Shown here one piece after another: positions 16,668 through 25,600 of a stretch of 36,839 bases of DNA. A program made the position numbers and the translations under genes. Position 1 is the first letter of the stretch. The number at the start of each line of letters is the position of its first letter. The notes beneath the pieces are model-generated. The model ran no database searches, had not been told where the DNA came from, and was given only the letters and a program-made list of their open reading frames with translations. This stretch comes from WLMZ01 sp037139095 (GTDB lineage: Bacteria > Actinomycetota > Acidimicrobiia > Acidimicrobiales > Ilumatobacteraceae), in assembly GCA_037139095.1 (NCBI GenBank), contig JBAXHD010000025.1, forward strand, positions 1 to 36,839, given 5' to 3'.

Positions 16668-17441
16668 ATGGCATCTGACCTCTTTTCACTCTCTGGAAAA
16701 ACAGCACTCGTCACCGGTGGTAGCCGCGGCATTGGCGCAATGATCACTCGTGGTCTGCTCGACGCAGGCGCCACGGTGATCATCAGCTCGCGCAAGGCTG
16801 GCGAGCTGATGGCCGCGCAAGCCGAACTCGCCCAATACGGCGACGTCCGCGCAATCCCTGCCGACGTGAGCACGGTCGAGGGTTGCAAGACCCTCGCCGC
16901 TCAAGTGGTCGAGCAGTTTCCGGTGCTGAACATTTTGGTGAACAACGCCGGAGCCACGTGGGGCATGCCGCTCGATGAGTTCACCGAAGCCGCGTGGGAC
17001 AAAGTGATGGACACCAACGTGAAGTCGTTGTTCTTCCTCACTCAGACGTTGCTGCCAAACCTGCGTGCAGGCGCCACCGCCGACGACCCGGCTCGCATCA
17101 TCAACATTGGCTCGATCGATGGCTTGCACGTGAACCCGATGGACACCTACTCGTATGCCGCCAGCAAGGCTGGGGTGCACCACCTCACCCGCGCGCTGGC
17201 GCGCAAGCTTGGACCTCAGCACATCACCGTGAACGCTGTTGCGCCTGGGCCGTTCGAGAGCAAGATGATGGCTGCCACGTTGCAGGCTTTCGGCGACTCG
17301 ATCGCCCGATCGGCCCCACTTGGCCGCATCGGTCGCCCCGACGACATGGCTGGCGTAGCGGTTTACCTCGCAAGTCGCGCTGGCGCCTATGTCACGGGCT
17401 CAGTGATCGCTGTCGATGGGGGCATCGCAACAACGTCATAG
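16668..17441 (+). CDS. SDR family oxidoreductase (FabG-like)
   Basis: A 257-residue classical short-chain dehydrogenase/reductase. TGGSRGIG (about residues 16-23) binds NAD(P); the Arg/Ser after the second strand (ISSRKAG) suggests NADP preference. NNAG (92-95), Ser149, Tyr163 and Lys167 (YAASK) form the catalytic set, and VAPGPFESKM is the usual loop after it. The C-terminus VTGSVIAVDGGIATTS is typical of FabG-like enzymes. It reduces a carbonyl or oxidises an alcohol on an unknown substrate. ATG 16668 places the dinucleotide motif at the normal distance; ATG 16650 is possible. It is divergent from hemE (110 bp between), and helR follows on the same strand. Confidence 0.9.
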   Translation: MASDLFSLSGKTALVTGGSRGIGAMITRGLLDAGATVIISSRKAGELMAAQAELAQYGDVRAIPADVSTVEGCKTLAAQVVEQFPVLNILVNNAGATWGMPLDEFTEAAWDKVMDTNVKSLFFLTQTLLPNLRAGATADDPARIINIGSIDGLHVNPMDTYSYAASKAGVHHLTRALARKLGPQHITVNAVAPGPFESKMMAATLQAFGDSIARSAPLGRIGRPDDMAGVAVYLASRAGAYVTGSVIAVDGGIATTS

Positions 17442-17446
17442 GGCGA

Positions 17447-17452
17447 TAAGAT
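17447..17452 (+). promoter_or_regulatory. possible -10 of helR
   Basis: TAAGAT matches TANNNT and would put the transcription start near 17458-17460, exactly where a strong hairpin begins. No good -35 is seen. Inferred. Confidence 0.35.
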
Positions 17453-17457
17453 TTTTC

Positions 17458-17491
17458 GACCCCGATTGAGGTATCGCACCTCGGTCGGGTC
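17458..17491 (+). promoter_or_regulatory. strong hairpin in the helR leader
   Basis: The 15-nt arm GACCCCGATTGAGGT and the 14-nt arm ACCTCGGTCGGGTC pair over 14 positions with one bulged C and two T/G pairs, around the 5-nt loop ATCGC. The two T/G positions pair in RNA but not in duplex DNA, which favours an RNA structure. It ends 9 nt before the helR ATG. A T-run lies before the stem instead of after it, so it does not look like an ordinary terminator of the SDR gene. Confidence 0.65.
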
Positions 17492-17500
17492 ATCTCCCCC

Positions 17501-19654
17501 ATGACACAACAGCACCCCGATCTCGCAGAAGAGCAGGCTTACATCGACCACGCCTACGGGTGTCTCGAGACGAGCCGAACCGACGCCTGGAAGCTTCGTA
17601 ACATCCACGAAGGCACGCTTGGCGGCACCGTTCAGGCCCGGTATGAGCGAGATGTTTTCGATGAGACCTTGGTGAATCGGCTCACGCAACTCGATCTGGG
17701 TGACGCAGCGTTGGTGTTCGGACGTATCGATCGCCACCGCGACCCCGTGGCTGGCGAACCCCTCACTGGCGAACCCGGCGTTGTCGAGAGCTTCCACATT
17801 GGTCGCTTGGCAGTTGCCGACGACAATCGCGAACCAGTTGTGGTCGATTGGCGTGCGCCGGTGGCCGAGCCGTTTTACCGTGCCACTGGCCGCGAGCCGA
17901 TGGGCCTCGCTCGTCGTCGTCACTTCGCGGTGCAGGGGCGCAATTTGCTCGGCATCGAGGACGAACTCTTCGGTGATGGTCATCTCGGTGTTGGCCAAGA
18001 AGACGACATCGAGGCCAAGCCCGGTGCAGGCCTTCGCGGCTACAGCACGCTGCTCGCGGTGCTCGAGCGTGGTCGCACGGGTCAACTCGGCGACATCGTT
18101 GCCACTATCCAAGGCGAACAAGACGAGATCATCCGCTCGCCACAGGCTGGTGTGTTGGTCGTGCAGGGTGGGCCAGGCACCGGCAAGACCGTGGTTGCGC
18201 TGCACCGCGCTGCGTACTTGCTGTACACATTCCGATTCCCACTCGAAGATCAAGGTGTCTTGGTCATCGGCCCCAACCGCGTGTTCTTGCGTTATATCGA
18301 GCGCGTGTTGCCGTCGCTTGGCGAGGCCGGGGTCGAGCAGGTTGTGCTTGCCGATCTCGTGCACGACGTTACGTGGGGCGGCCACGATGAGCCGCTGACC
18401 GCTCGCACCAAGGGCGATCTGCGCATGGCGATGGTCATCGACAAGGCAGTCACCGACCGCGAACGTCCGCTACGCGAAGACCTCGTGGTCGGATTCCGCA
18501 CGGGCTATCTGCGCCTGCGCGAGCAAGAAACAACTCGCATTGTGCGCGCCGCTCAGCGCCGGTTCCGCCGTCACAACGCGGCCCGCCGTTGGGTCGAAGG
18601 CGAAGTGTGGGCCTCGATGGCCGCTACGTGGCGCGACGGCGAGGTCACTCCGGCGCAGGTGAAAGAAGGCGTTCGGCATATGCCTGAGGTGCGCCGAGCA
18701 CTCGAGCGCATGTGGCCAGTGCTCACGCCCGCCGACTTGTTGCACGATCTGTTCGGCTCGAAGGCGTTGCTCAAACTTGCCGCAGGCAGCCAACTCAGCG
18801 AAGACGAATACCTGTCGCTGTATCGCCCGCGCGCCGAAGACATCAGCACGGTTCGCTGGAGCGACAACGACATCGCGCTGCTCGACGAAGCGCGCAACTA
18901 CCTCGGGCAGCGTCCGGTCAAGGCTGGCGGCCCTGAAGAGACCGATGAAATCCGTACCTACGGCCACATCGTCATCGACGAAGTGCAAGATCTCACGCCG
19001 ATGCAATTACGCATGGCGTCGCGTCGTTCCCTCAATGGTTCGATGACCGTTGTGGGCGACATTGCCCAGGCCACTGGTGCGCTTGCACCCAATAGTTGGG
19101 ACGATGTCGTCAGGCACTTGCCCGACCGCAAGGGAAGCCGGGTTATCGGCCTCAGCGTGGGCTATCGAATTCCGGCACAGATCATGGAGATCGCCAACCG
19201 AGTGATGATGGCTGCAACGCCGTCGTTGCGGCCGCCAACAGCGGTGCGTCAGGGCGACGACGTGCCCGACTTCGTACACGTTCATTCGGCCGATGCACTT
19301 GGCGCAGCGGTGGCTGCAGAGACGGCTCGTCTCGTCAGCGAAATTGTCGACGGCAATATCGCAGTGGTTGCACCCGACCCAATGGTTGAGATGATTTCTT
19401 CGGCGCTCAGTGCGGCAAGCATCAAGCATGGCCGGGCCACGCGCACGGCACTCGATACGGGTGTCACGGTTGTTCCCGTCAGCGTGGTTAAGGGCCTCGA
19501 ACTCGATGGTGTCATCGTGGTTGAGCCCGCCGCCATCGTGGCCGACGAAATGCAGGGCCTGCGGGCGCTGTACGTAGCGCTCACGCGCAGCACGCGCCGG
19601 CTCAGCATTGTGCATTCGCAGCCGTTGCCGCCCGCCATGGTTGGCGACGCCTAA
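17501..19654 (+). CDS. helR: HelR/HelD-like RNA polymerase recycling ATPase
   Basis: A 717-residue UvrD-like SF1 ATPase. The N-terminal region (residues 1-160) has YIDHAYGCLE, then VVDWRAPVAEPFY and ARRRHFAVQGRNLLGIEDE, as in HelD/HelR proteins. Walker A is GGPGTGKT (223-230), Walker B is VIDEVQDLTPMQLRM, and the late VVPVSVVKGLELDGVIVV and ALYVALTRSTRRL are the UvrD motifs V and VI. In actinobacteria such proteins bind RNA polymerase, release stalled complexes and, for HelR, protect against rifamycins (established for Streptomyces venezuelae). Full length. No Shine-Dalgarno sequence is seen; a 34-nt hairpin occupies the leader. Confidence 0.87.
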   Translation: MTQQHPDLAEEQAYIDHAYGCLETSRTDAWKLRNIHEGTLGGTVQARYERDVFDETLVNRLTQLDLGDAALVFGRIDRHRDPVAGEPLTGEPGVVESFHIGRLAVADDNREPVVVDWRAPVAEPFYRATGREPMGLARRRHFAVQGRNLLGIEDELFGDGHLGVGQEDDIEAKPGAGLRGYSTLLAVLERGRTGQLGDIVATIQGEQDEIIRSPQAGVLVVQGGPGTGKTVVALHRAAYLLYTFRFPLEDQGVLVIGPNRVFLRYIERVLPSLGEAGVEQVVLADLVHDVTWGGHDEPLTARTKGDLRMAMVIDKAVTDRERPLREDLVVGFRTGYLRLREQETTRIVRAAQRRFRRHNAARRWVEGEVWASMAATWRDGEVTPAQVKEGVRHMPEVRRALERMWPVLTPADLLHDLFGSKALLKLAAGSQLSEDEYLSLYRPRAEDISTVRWSDNDIALLDEARNYLGQRPVKAGGPEETDEIRTYGHIVIDEVQDLTPMQLRMASRRSLNGSMTVVGDIAQATGALAPNSWDDVVRHLPDRKGSRVIGLSVGYRIPAQIMEIANRVMMAATPSLRPPTAVRQGDDVPDFVHVHSADALGAAVAAETARLVSEIVDGNIAVVAPDPMVEMISSALSAASIKHGRATRTALDTGVTVVPVSVVKGLELDGVIVVEPAAIVADEMQGLRALYVALTRSTRRLSIVHSQPLPPAMVGDA

Positions 19655-19667
19655 GCCTGTTGGCGCT

Positions 19668-19683
19668 GGCCCCGCTCGGGGCC
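19668..19683. terminator. GC hairpin between convergent genes
   Basis: GGCCCC and GGGGCC form a 6-bp stem with loop GCTC, 14 nt after the helR stop and 5 nt after the convergent lipoprotein stop. It could end transcription from both sides, but no T-run follows. Confidence 0.45.
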
Positions 19684-19687
19684 TGAA

Positions 19688-20083
19688 CTAACCGAGGTAG
19701 CTCTTGGTGAGCGCAGTGAGATTTCGCACACAGCGGTCTGCATCGGCTGGCCGATTGAACTGCGTTCCCTTTGCACAGAGATCTACTGCCGCTGCAAATG
19801 TGTCTGCGATGTCTGCATCGGCAGCGGTTACCTCGGAGCGTGCAGCCGCCCACAGGTTGTTGATGAGCTGCATCTGATCGTTCTTGTCGCCAGCGCTGCC
19901 GATGAGATCGGAGAGCTTGCCGGCCTCGGCGACCAATCGTGGTAACAGTTCGGCAGCCGAACCCGTGGGCAATGTGGTGGTCACCGCCACTTTGGGAGCT
20001 TCGGTGATGGTGGTGTCGATGATGGTTTTGCCACACGACGAAAGACCGAACAGGGCGACGAGAGCAAGGCTGGTTTTGAACAT
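19688..20083 (-). CDS. small predicted lipoprotein
   Basis: A 131-residue protein of unknown function. The N-terminus MFKTSLALVALFGLSSC has a clear lipobox (LSSC, Cys17), then a Thr-rich linker (about 20-40) and a helical domain (about 42-131). That domain has two Cys, in VDLCAKG and ADRCVRN, which may form a disulphide outside the membrane. The pattern of a small secreted helical domain with two Cys is common in actinobacterial lipoproteins, but I do not know the family. ATG 20083 is chosen for its signal peptide; an ATG at 20137 would add 18 residues and overlap the upstream gene. It has its own TAGCCT at -13 to -8, overlapping the upstream stop codon. Confidence 0.75.
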   Translation of the reverse strand: MFKTSLALVALFGLSSCGKTIIDTTITEAPKVAVTTTLPTGSAAELLPRLVAEAGKLSDLIGSAGDKNDQMQLINNLWAAARSEVTAADADIADTFAAAVDLCAKGTQFNRPADADRCVRNLTALTKSYLG

Positions 20084-20090
20084 CGTGGTC

Positions 20091-20096
20091 AGGCTA
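20091..20096 (-). promoter_or_regulatory. leaderless -10 for the lipoprotein gene
   Basis: TAGCCT lies at -13 to -8 from the ATG at 20083. Its TAG is also the stop codon of the DtxR/MntR-like gene, so the lipoprotein can be made from its own promoter inside the two-gene unit. Confidence 0.4.
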
Positions 20097-20756
20097 GGCA
20101 GTGACGAGGATGCGCGCGCTGGCGAATGCCCCGACATCGACGTGACTTCCGGCGATCTCGACAGTCATTGTGCCATCGGCTGAGGTAGCGGTAACCGTGC
20201 CGGCGCGACCGGGCAACAGCGCTGCGTTCTCAAGGAAGTCGAGCAGGCCCGGGGTGAACTCGAGTTCTTCGGGGATGCGACTCACGGTGAAGCCCTCGCC
20301 CACTGCAAGGTCGATGAGTCGGTGCGCGTCGGGCGCCAAGTATTCGCTGCCGGGGATGGGGTTTCCGTGTGGGCACGTGGTTGGACTGCCAAGCAAGCGG
20401 TCCATCGCGACCTCGACGTTGGTGCTCATCACGTGCTCCCAACGGCCAGCTTCGTGGTGGGCTTCGGCCCAAGACAAGCCAAGGATGTCGGTGAGGAAAC
20501 GCTCGGCGAGCCGATGGCGGCGCACCACTTGCTGCGCCAACGTGGTGCCTGCAGCAGTGAGCCGAATGCTGGTGCCCGTGATGGTAATGAGTTCGTCGGC
20601 TTCGAGGCGGCGGATCATCTCTGAAACTGCGGGGCGGCTGACACCGAGTCGCTCGACGATGCGAGCCTGGATGACGTCGACGTCGTCTTCTTGCAGCTCA
20701 AAAATGCATTCGCAGTATTCCTCGAATGCGGGGTGGTGCTCACCGGAGCTAGGCAT
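20094..20756 (-). CDS. DtxR/MntR family metal-dependent repressor
   Basis: A 220-residue regulator with a winged helix-turn-helix (about 12-70; RIVERLGVSRPAVSEMIRRL is the recognition unit), a dimer/metal domain (about 75-140) and a C-terminal SH3-like domain (about 145-220). DtxR-type ancillary site residues His81, Glu85 and His100 are present, as are Glu107 and His108 in RWEHV. At the primary site the DtxR Met10 position is Glu13 and the Cys102 position is Gly104, while Glu16 matches Glu11 of B. subtilis MntR. This suggests manganese more than iron sensing, but the set fits neither family exactly. A palindrome covers its -10, so it may repress itself. Confidence 0.9.
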   Translation of the reverse strand: MPSSGEHHPAFEEYCECIFELQEDDVDVIQARIVERLGVSRPAVSEMIRRLEADELITITGTSIRLTAAGTTLAQQVVRRHRLAERFLTDILGLSWAEAHHEAGRWEHVMSTNVEVAMDRLLGSPTTCPHGNPIPGSEYLAPDAHRLIDLAVGEGFTVSRIPEELEFTPGLLDFLENAALLPGRAGTVTATSADGTMTVEIAGSHVDVGAFASARILVTA

Positions 20757-20760
20757 GGTG

Positions 20761-20773
20761 AGAGGCTACCTCT
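20761..20773 (-). promoter_or_regulatory. palindrome over the -10 of the DtxR/MntR-like gene
   Basis: The minus strand reads AGAGGTAGCCTCT: perfect 5-bp arms around TAG. It contains TAGCCT at exactly -12 to -7 from the ATG at 20756, the leaderless -10 position. A repressor bound here would block RNA polymerase. It is shorter than a classical 19-bp iron box. Confidence 0.5.
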
Positions 20774-20819
20774 GATCGGGATTGCGAATGCCAACTGATG
20801 CGCTGTTCGATTCTTCGCC

Positions 20820-20854
20820 AAGCGTGAGCGCAGGGTAATCGTGCGTTCACGCTT
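20820..20854. repeat. 35-bp inverted repeat between helicase and regulator genes
   Basis: The 13-nt arms AAGCGTGAGCGCA and TGCGTTCACGCTT are complementary except for one position, which is a G/T pair on the plus strand. The loop is 9 nt. It lies 37 nt after the helicase stop and 64 nt before the regulator start, both on the minus strand. It could be a terminator hairpin or an operator. No T-run follows on the minus strand. Confidence 0.55.
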
Positions 20855-20890
20855 CATAGAGGTATGCAATGCGTCGGCGCTGACTGACCG

Positions 20891-22573
20891 CTAACTGCGG
20901 CGCTTGCGTAACTGAGCGAGCCATTCCTCGGACTTGCGTAGGCGGCGCTCGAGTTGGTCGGTGGTTGCGCTGGGCACTGCGATCACGCTGGCAAGGCGGT
21001 TCATTTCGCCGTTGACCCGACCGTGGCTCCAGCCCGTGAAGTCGACCAGTCGCTTGGCCAGCACGGCGTTTCGCTCGCGGAGTTCTTCTTTGATTTCAAA
21101 CACGCTGCGCCCGGAATCGGGACCCCACCCGGCGTCGGTAGGGATATCGGCGAGGTCGATTTCTAACAGCGGGTCGTCTTCGAAGTGTGGCTCGGGAAGT
21201 TCGGGTTCGTCGACACCAAGCTCGAACGGAATAGCGATGCCCGATGGCGTCATCGCATGAATCTGCATCCCGGTTGCAACCGCCGACAACACGCTGAACA
21301 ACGACAGTTGTTCGGGCGGGAAATCTTGGGGTACTTCATCGAATGGCGCATCCTTTTCGGGATCGCCGGTTTCCATCAACTCGTCGCCGATCTCAAAGCG
21401 GCGCAACACGTGGCGGCGCGACTCCATGATCTGGAATGCATGCGAACGAAGGCGGGGGTCATCGGGCAAATAGACGAATGCCTTCTGCGATGGTTGCCCG
21501 GTTTGCCAGCGCACGAAACGACCAACGGCTTGGCGGAAGAACAACTCGGTAGAAACTGTGCTTGCGTACACGCCGATGCGTAGCCGGGGGATGTCGACGC
21601 CCTCGGACACCATGCGCACCGACACGAGCCACGGAGCATCGGATTCGGCAAACTCGGAGATCTTCTTCGATGCGCCTGGGTCGTCGCTGACCACCACGTC
21701 GGCTGGGGTGCCGAGGCGGGTCTTGATCAATCGGGCGATTGCGTGCGCATGCTCTTGATCCATTGCCATGACCAATCCGCCTGCGGAGGGCTGTTGATCG
21801 CGGATGTACATCAGGCGTTCGTGCGCCTGCTCGAGCACGTGTGGCAGCCACTCGCCATCGAGACTCAGAGCGGCACGTAACCGTTGGCTCATGCCGTCGC
21901 GGTCGAGCTCATCTTGGAACGATGCAGACAGCACGGATCCGTCGGGGGCGCTCCATTCCATGTTGCCGTCGATGCGAGGAAAGTAGACCGGCCGCACAAC
22001 GCCGCCGTCGCGCAGCGCATCGCCATAGCCGTATTCGTAATCGGCGAAGGCTTGCCCGTCGTCGTAACGGACAAAAGGAATTGAGGCCGTGTCGCTGCGG
22101 AATGGTGTGCCGGACAGACACAGGCGTCGATACGCGCCCGAGAACGCGAGCCGCACCGAGTCGCCCCATGCGCGTTCGTCGCCGGCGTGGTGCAGCTCGT
22201 CGAGGATGACGAACGCGTCGTGGGCAACCCCCTTCAGCACATTTGCGGTGTCGCCGGTGGCTACTTGTTGAAAGGTGGTGACGATGCCATGAACGTCTTT
22301 AGCGATGCCACCGCCTGGGGTCCAGTCGGGATCGAGCTGCAGTCCGAGACGATGGGCGGCCAAGCTCCACTGCACCTTGAGGTGACTCGTTGGGGCAACA
22401 ACCACCACCCGCCGACGCTGCTGCGATAAGGCCCAGCGGGCGCACGTAAGTGCGAAGGTGGTCTTGCCAGCTCCTGGCGTAGCGACCGCCAAAAAGTTGG
22501 GTTCGTCGTCGCTGAGGGCACTGAACGCATCGAACGCAGCGCGCTGCCAAGGGCGAAGTCGAACGGCTGTCAT
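20891..22573 (-). CDS. DEAD/DEAH-box (SF2, ResIII-like) helicase
   Basis: A 560-residue SF2 ATPase. RPWQRAAFDAF is the Q-like motif, Walker A is ATPGAGKT (about 31-38), Walker B is ILDELHHAGDE, motif III is CLSGTPFRSD, and the C-terminal lobe has VRMVSEGVDIPRLR and FFRQAVGRFVRW (motifs V and VI). The last 150 residues are acidic, then helical with many Arg/Glu, and have no known domain. This type is common in actinobacteria, where the role (DNA repair or RNA) is unproven. ATG 22573 opens directly at the Q-like motif; an upstream 8-codon reading frame ends on its start codon. It is divergent from lhr. Confidence 0.85.
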   Translation of the reverse strand: MTAVRLRPWQRAAFDAFSALSDDEPNFLAVATPGAGKTTFALTCARWALSQQRRRVVVVAPTSHLKVQWSLAAHRLGLQLDPDWTPGGGIAKDVHGIVTTFQQVATGDTANVLKGVAHDAFVILDELHHAGDERAWGDSVRLAFSGAYRRLCLSGTPFRSDTASIPFVRYDDGQAFADYEYGYGDALRDGGVVRPVYFPRIDGNMEWSAPDGSVLSASFQDELDRDGMSQRLRAALSLDGEWLPHVLEQAHERLMYIRDQQPSAGGLVMAMDQEHAHAIARLIKTRLGTPADVVVSDDPGASKKISEFAESDAPWLVSVRMVSEGVDIPRLRIGVYASTVSTELFFRQAVGRFVRWQTGQPSQKAFVYLPDDPRLRSHAFQIMESRRHVLRRFEIGDELMETGDPEKDAPFDEVPQDFPPEQLSLFSVLSAVATGMQIHAMTPSGIAIPFELGVDEPELPEPHFEDDPLLEIDLADIPTDAGWGPDSGRSVFEIKEELRERNAVLAKRLVDFTGWSHGRVNGEMNRLASVIAVPSATTDQLERRLRKSEEWLAQLRKRRS

Positions 22574-22596
22574 CGGCGCGGACGGAGGGCTGTCAT
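22570..22596 (-). other. 8-codon upstream reading frame coupled to the helicase start
   Basis: A minus-strand ATG at 22596 reads MTALRPRR and stops with TGA overlapping the helicase ATG (ATGA). The first nine bases, ATGACAGCC, are the same at both starts, so a short duplication may have made it. It may couple translation or be chance. Confidence 0.3.
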
Positions 22597-22663
22597 TGAG
22601 TGTGCGAGTCTGTCGGCAACGGCGCGCAGATACAACGCAGCAGGGGAGAGCGGTGTGTGCCTG

Positions 22664-22692
22664 ATGACCGATTGGCGCCCCTTGGGTAGGGT
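22664..22692 (+). promoter_or_regulatory. lhr promoter
   Basis: ATGACC (22664-22669), a 17-bp spacer and TAGGGT (22687-22692) fit a housekeeping sigma factor promoter. The -10 sits at -12 to -7 from the lhr ATG, so the mRNA is probably leaderless. This is the best promoter match in the window. Confidence 0.6.
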
Positions 22693-22698
22693 TGGCGC

Positions 22699-25600
22699 AT
22701 GGCTGACCACGAGGTGCTGCAGCGTTTTTCGCCATCCGTTCGCGCGTGGTTCGCCAGTTCGTTTCCGGCGCCCACCACGCCCCAGGTGCAGGGCTGGCCC
22801 GCCATTGCCGACCGTCAGCACACCCTGATCTGTGCCCCAACCGGCAGCGGCAAGACATTGGCAGCGTTTTTGTCGAGCATCGATCGTTTGGTCACCACCC
22901 CGCTCCCCGAAAAAACCAGTCGCACCCGGGTGCTCTATATCTCGCCGCTGCGGGCCTTGGCGTTCGACGTCGAAAAGAACCTGCGCTCGCCACTGATGGG
23001 TATTCAGCTTGCGGCGGAGCGACTCGGTGAGCAATTTGTGCAGCCCGTGGTCGCCATGCGTACTGGCGATACCAGCGCCAAAGATCGTCAGGCACTCATT
23101 CGGCGCCCACCCGACCTGCTCATCACCACCCCCGAGAGCTTGTATCTCATGCTCACGTCGTCGGCGGCCAGCACGTTGGTCGGGGTCGAGACCGTGATCA
23201 TCGACGAAATCCATGCGATGGCCACCACCAAACGAGGTGCGCACCTGATGCTGTCGCTTGAGCGCCTCGAAGAGATTACGGCGCAACCGCCGCAGCGAAT
23301 CGGGCTCTCGGCCACCCAGCGCCCCCTCGAAGAAGTGGCGAGGTTCCTTGGCGGGTTCAGCGCGCCAGGCAAGCAGCGTCCGGTGACCATCATCGATTCG
23401 GGCATCCGCAAGACACTCGAAGTCGAGGTGGTGGTGCCGCTCGAAGACATGGGCACCATCGGTCAGGTGGGGGTTCCGGCCGATGCTGCGAATCACGCGA
23501 ATCCACTCGACCGTCAGCGCGTCAGCATCTGGCCCAGCATTTATCCGCAGGTGCTCAAGCTGGTGTTGGAGCATCGCAGCACGATCATCTTTTGCAATGC
23601 CCGTCGCCAGGCCGAGCGCATGGCGGCCAAGCTCAACGAGGCCGCACAGCAGGCGGGCATTGGCGTCGATCCAGAAACTGGGTTACTCACCGAAGAACTC
23701 GTGAAGGCACACCATGGTTCGTTGGCTCGCGAACAACGTGTGGTCATCGAAGATCAACTCAAGCGCGGGGTGCTGCGCGCCATCGTGGCCACCAGCAGTC
23801 TCGAGCTTGGTATCGACATGGGTGCCGTCGACTTGGTGATTCAGATTGAGTCACCGGGTTCGGTGAGCCGTGGCTTGCAACGCATTGGCCGTGCGGGCCA
23901 TCAGGTGGGCGAACCCAGCCGCGGCAAGTTGTTCCCGAAGCATCGTGGCGATCTGCTTGAAGCCGCTGTGGTCACGCGCCGAATGGTCGATGGCGACATC
24001 GAGACCACGCATTATTTGCGTAACCCTCTCGATGTCCTGGCGCAACAGATCGTGGCGCATACGGCCGCCGTTGGTGCCGATGTCTCGGTCGATTCATTGC
24101 GGGCGCTGGTACGTCGCTGTGCCAACTTCGCCGAACTCTCCGACGACCTGTTCAACAACACGCTCGATCTGCTCGCTGGCCGCTATCCCAGCGACGAGTT
24201 CAGCGAGTTGCGCCCGCGTGTGGTGTGGGATCGCATTAACGACACGGTCAGGGCGCGCGACGGTTCGAAACGGCTTGCGGTCACCAGCGGCGGCACGATT
24301 CCTGACCGTGGGCTCTTCGGAGTGTTCTTGCCTGATGGCACCCGAGTGGGCGAACTCGACGAAGAGATGGTCTACGAATCGCGGCCCGGTGAGACCTTCG
24401 TGCTTGGCGCGTCCACGTGGCGCATCGAAGACATCACGTTCGAACGCGTCACGGTCACGCCAGCACCTGGGCAGCCCGGCAAGATGCCGTTCTGGCACGG
24501 CGATCGGCAGGGCCGTCCGCTCGAGTTGGGCCGTGCCCTCGGCGCCTTTCAGCGCGAGATCAGGGCCATGCCCGAGATCGAAGCGGTGCAGCGTTTGCGC
24601 TCGCACTATGCGCTCGACGAGTTCGCTGCAGGCAACGTGGTGATGTATCTCGCCGAACAAGCCGAGGCCACCGGTGTCGTGCCCGACGATCGCACCGTGG
24701 TCGTCGAACGATTTCGCGATGAAATTGGCGACTGGCGGGTTTGCATTCTCAGCCCGTTCGGCACGCCCGTGCATGCCCCGTGGGCAATGGCGATCGAGCG
24801 TCGCCTCGCCGATCGATACGAGATGGCGGTCGAAACGATGTGGGGCGACGATGGCATCGTGATTCGTCTGCCCGAATCGGCCGATCAACTACCCATCGAC
24901 GAGATGATGATCGACCCTGAGGACATCGACGAACTGTTGATGTCCACGCTTCCGCAGACATCGTTGTTCTCTGCTCGCTTTCGCGAATGTGCGGCGCGCG
25001 CACTGCTTCTGCCACGGCGCCGTCCCGATCGACGCACCCCGCTGTGGCAACAGCGTCAACGTGCGGCGGGCTTGCTGGCAGTGGCTGCGAAGTATCCAAC
25101 GTTTCCGATTCTGCTCGAGACCAGCCGCGAGTGCTTGCAAGACGTATTCGATGTGCCGGCGCTGCGCGAAGTACTTGGTCAGTTGCGCAGTCGCGTGGTG
25201 CGCGTAGTCAGCGTCGACACCGCTAAGGCCTCGCCATTTGCGCAGAGCTTGCTGTTCAACTGGATCGCCGCGTACATGTACGAAGGCGATGCTCCATTAG
25301 CCGAGCGACGTGCGGCAGCGCTCGCTCTTGACCGCGACTTGCTGCGCGATCTGCTCGGCGCCGAAGAGTTGCGCGAACTCCTCGACGCCGGTGTTCTGGC
25401 CGATCTAGAACTCGAACTGCAATGTCTTACCGATGGCCGTCGGGCCCGTTCGGCCGACGAACTGCACGATGTGTTACGCCGGGTCGGCGATCTGTCTGCA
25501 GCCGATATCGACCTGCGCTGCGAAGCGTCGGCGGCGGCGTGGCTCGCATCGCTGCTCGCCGAGCGCCGCGTCATCGCTGTTCGCGTTGCAGACGAAGACC

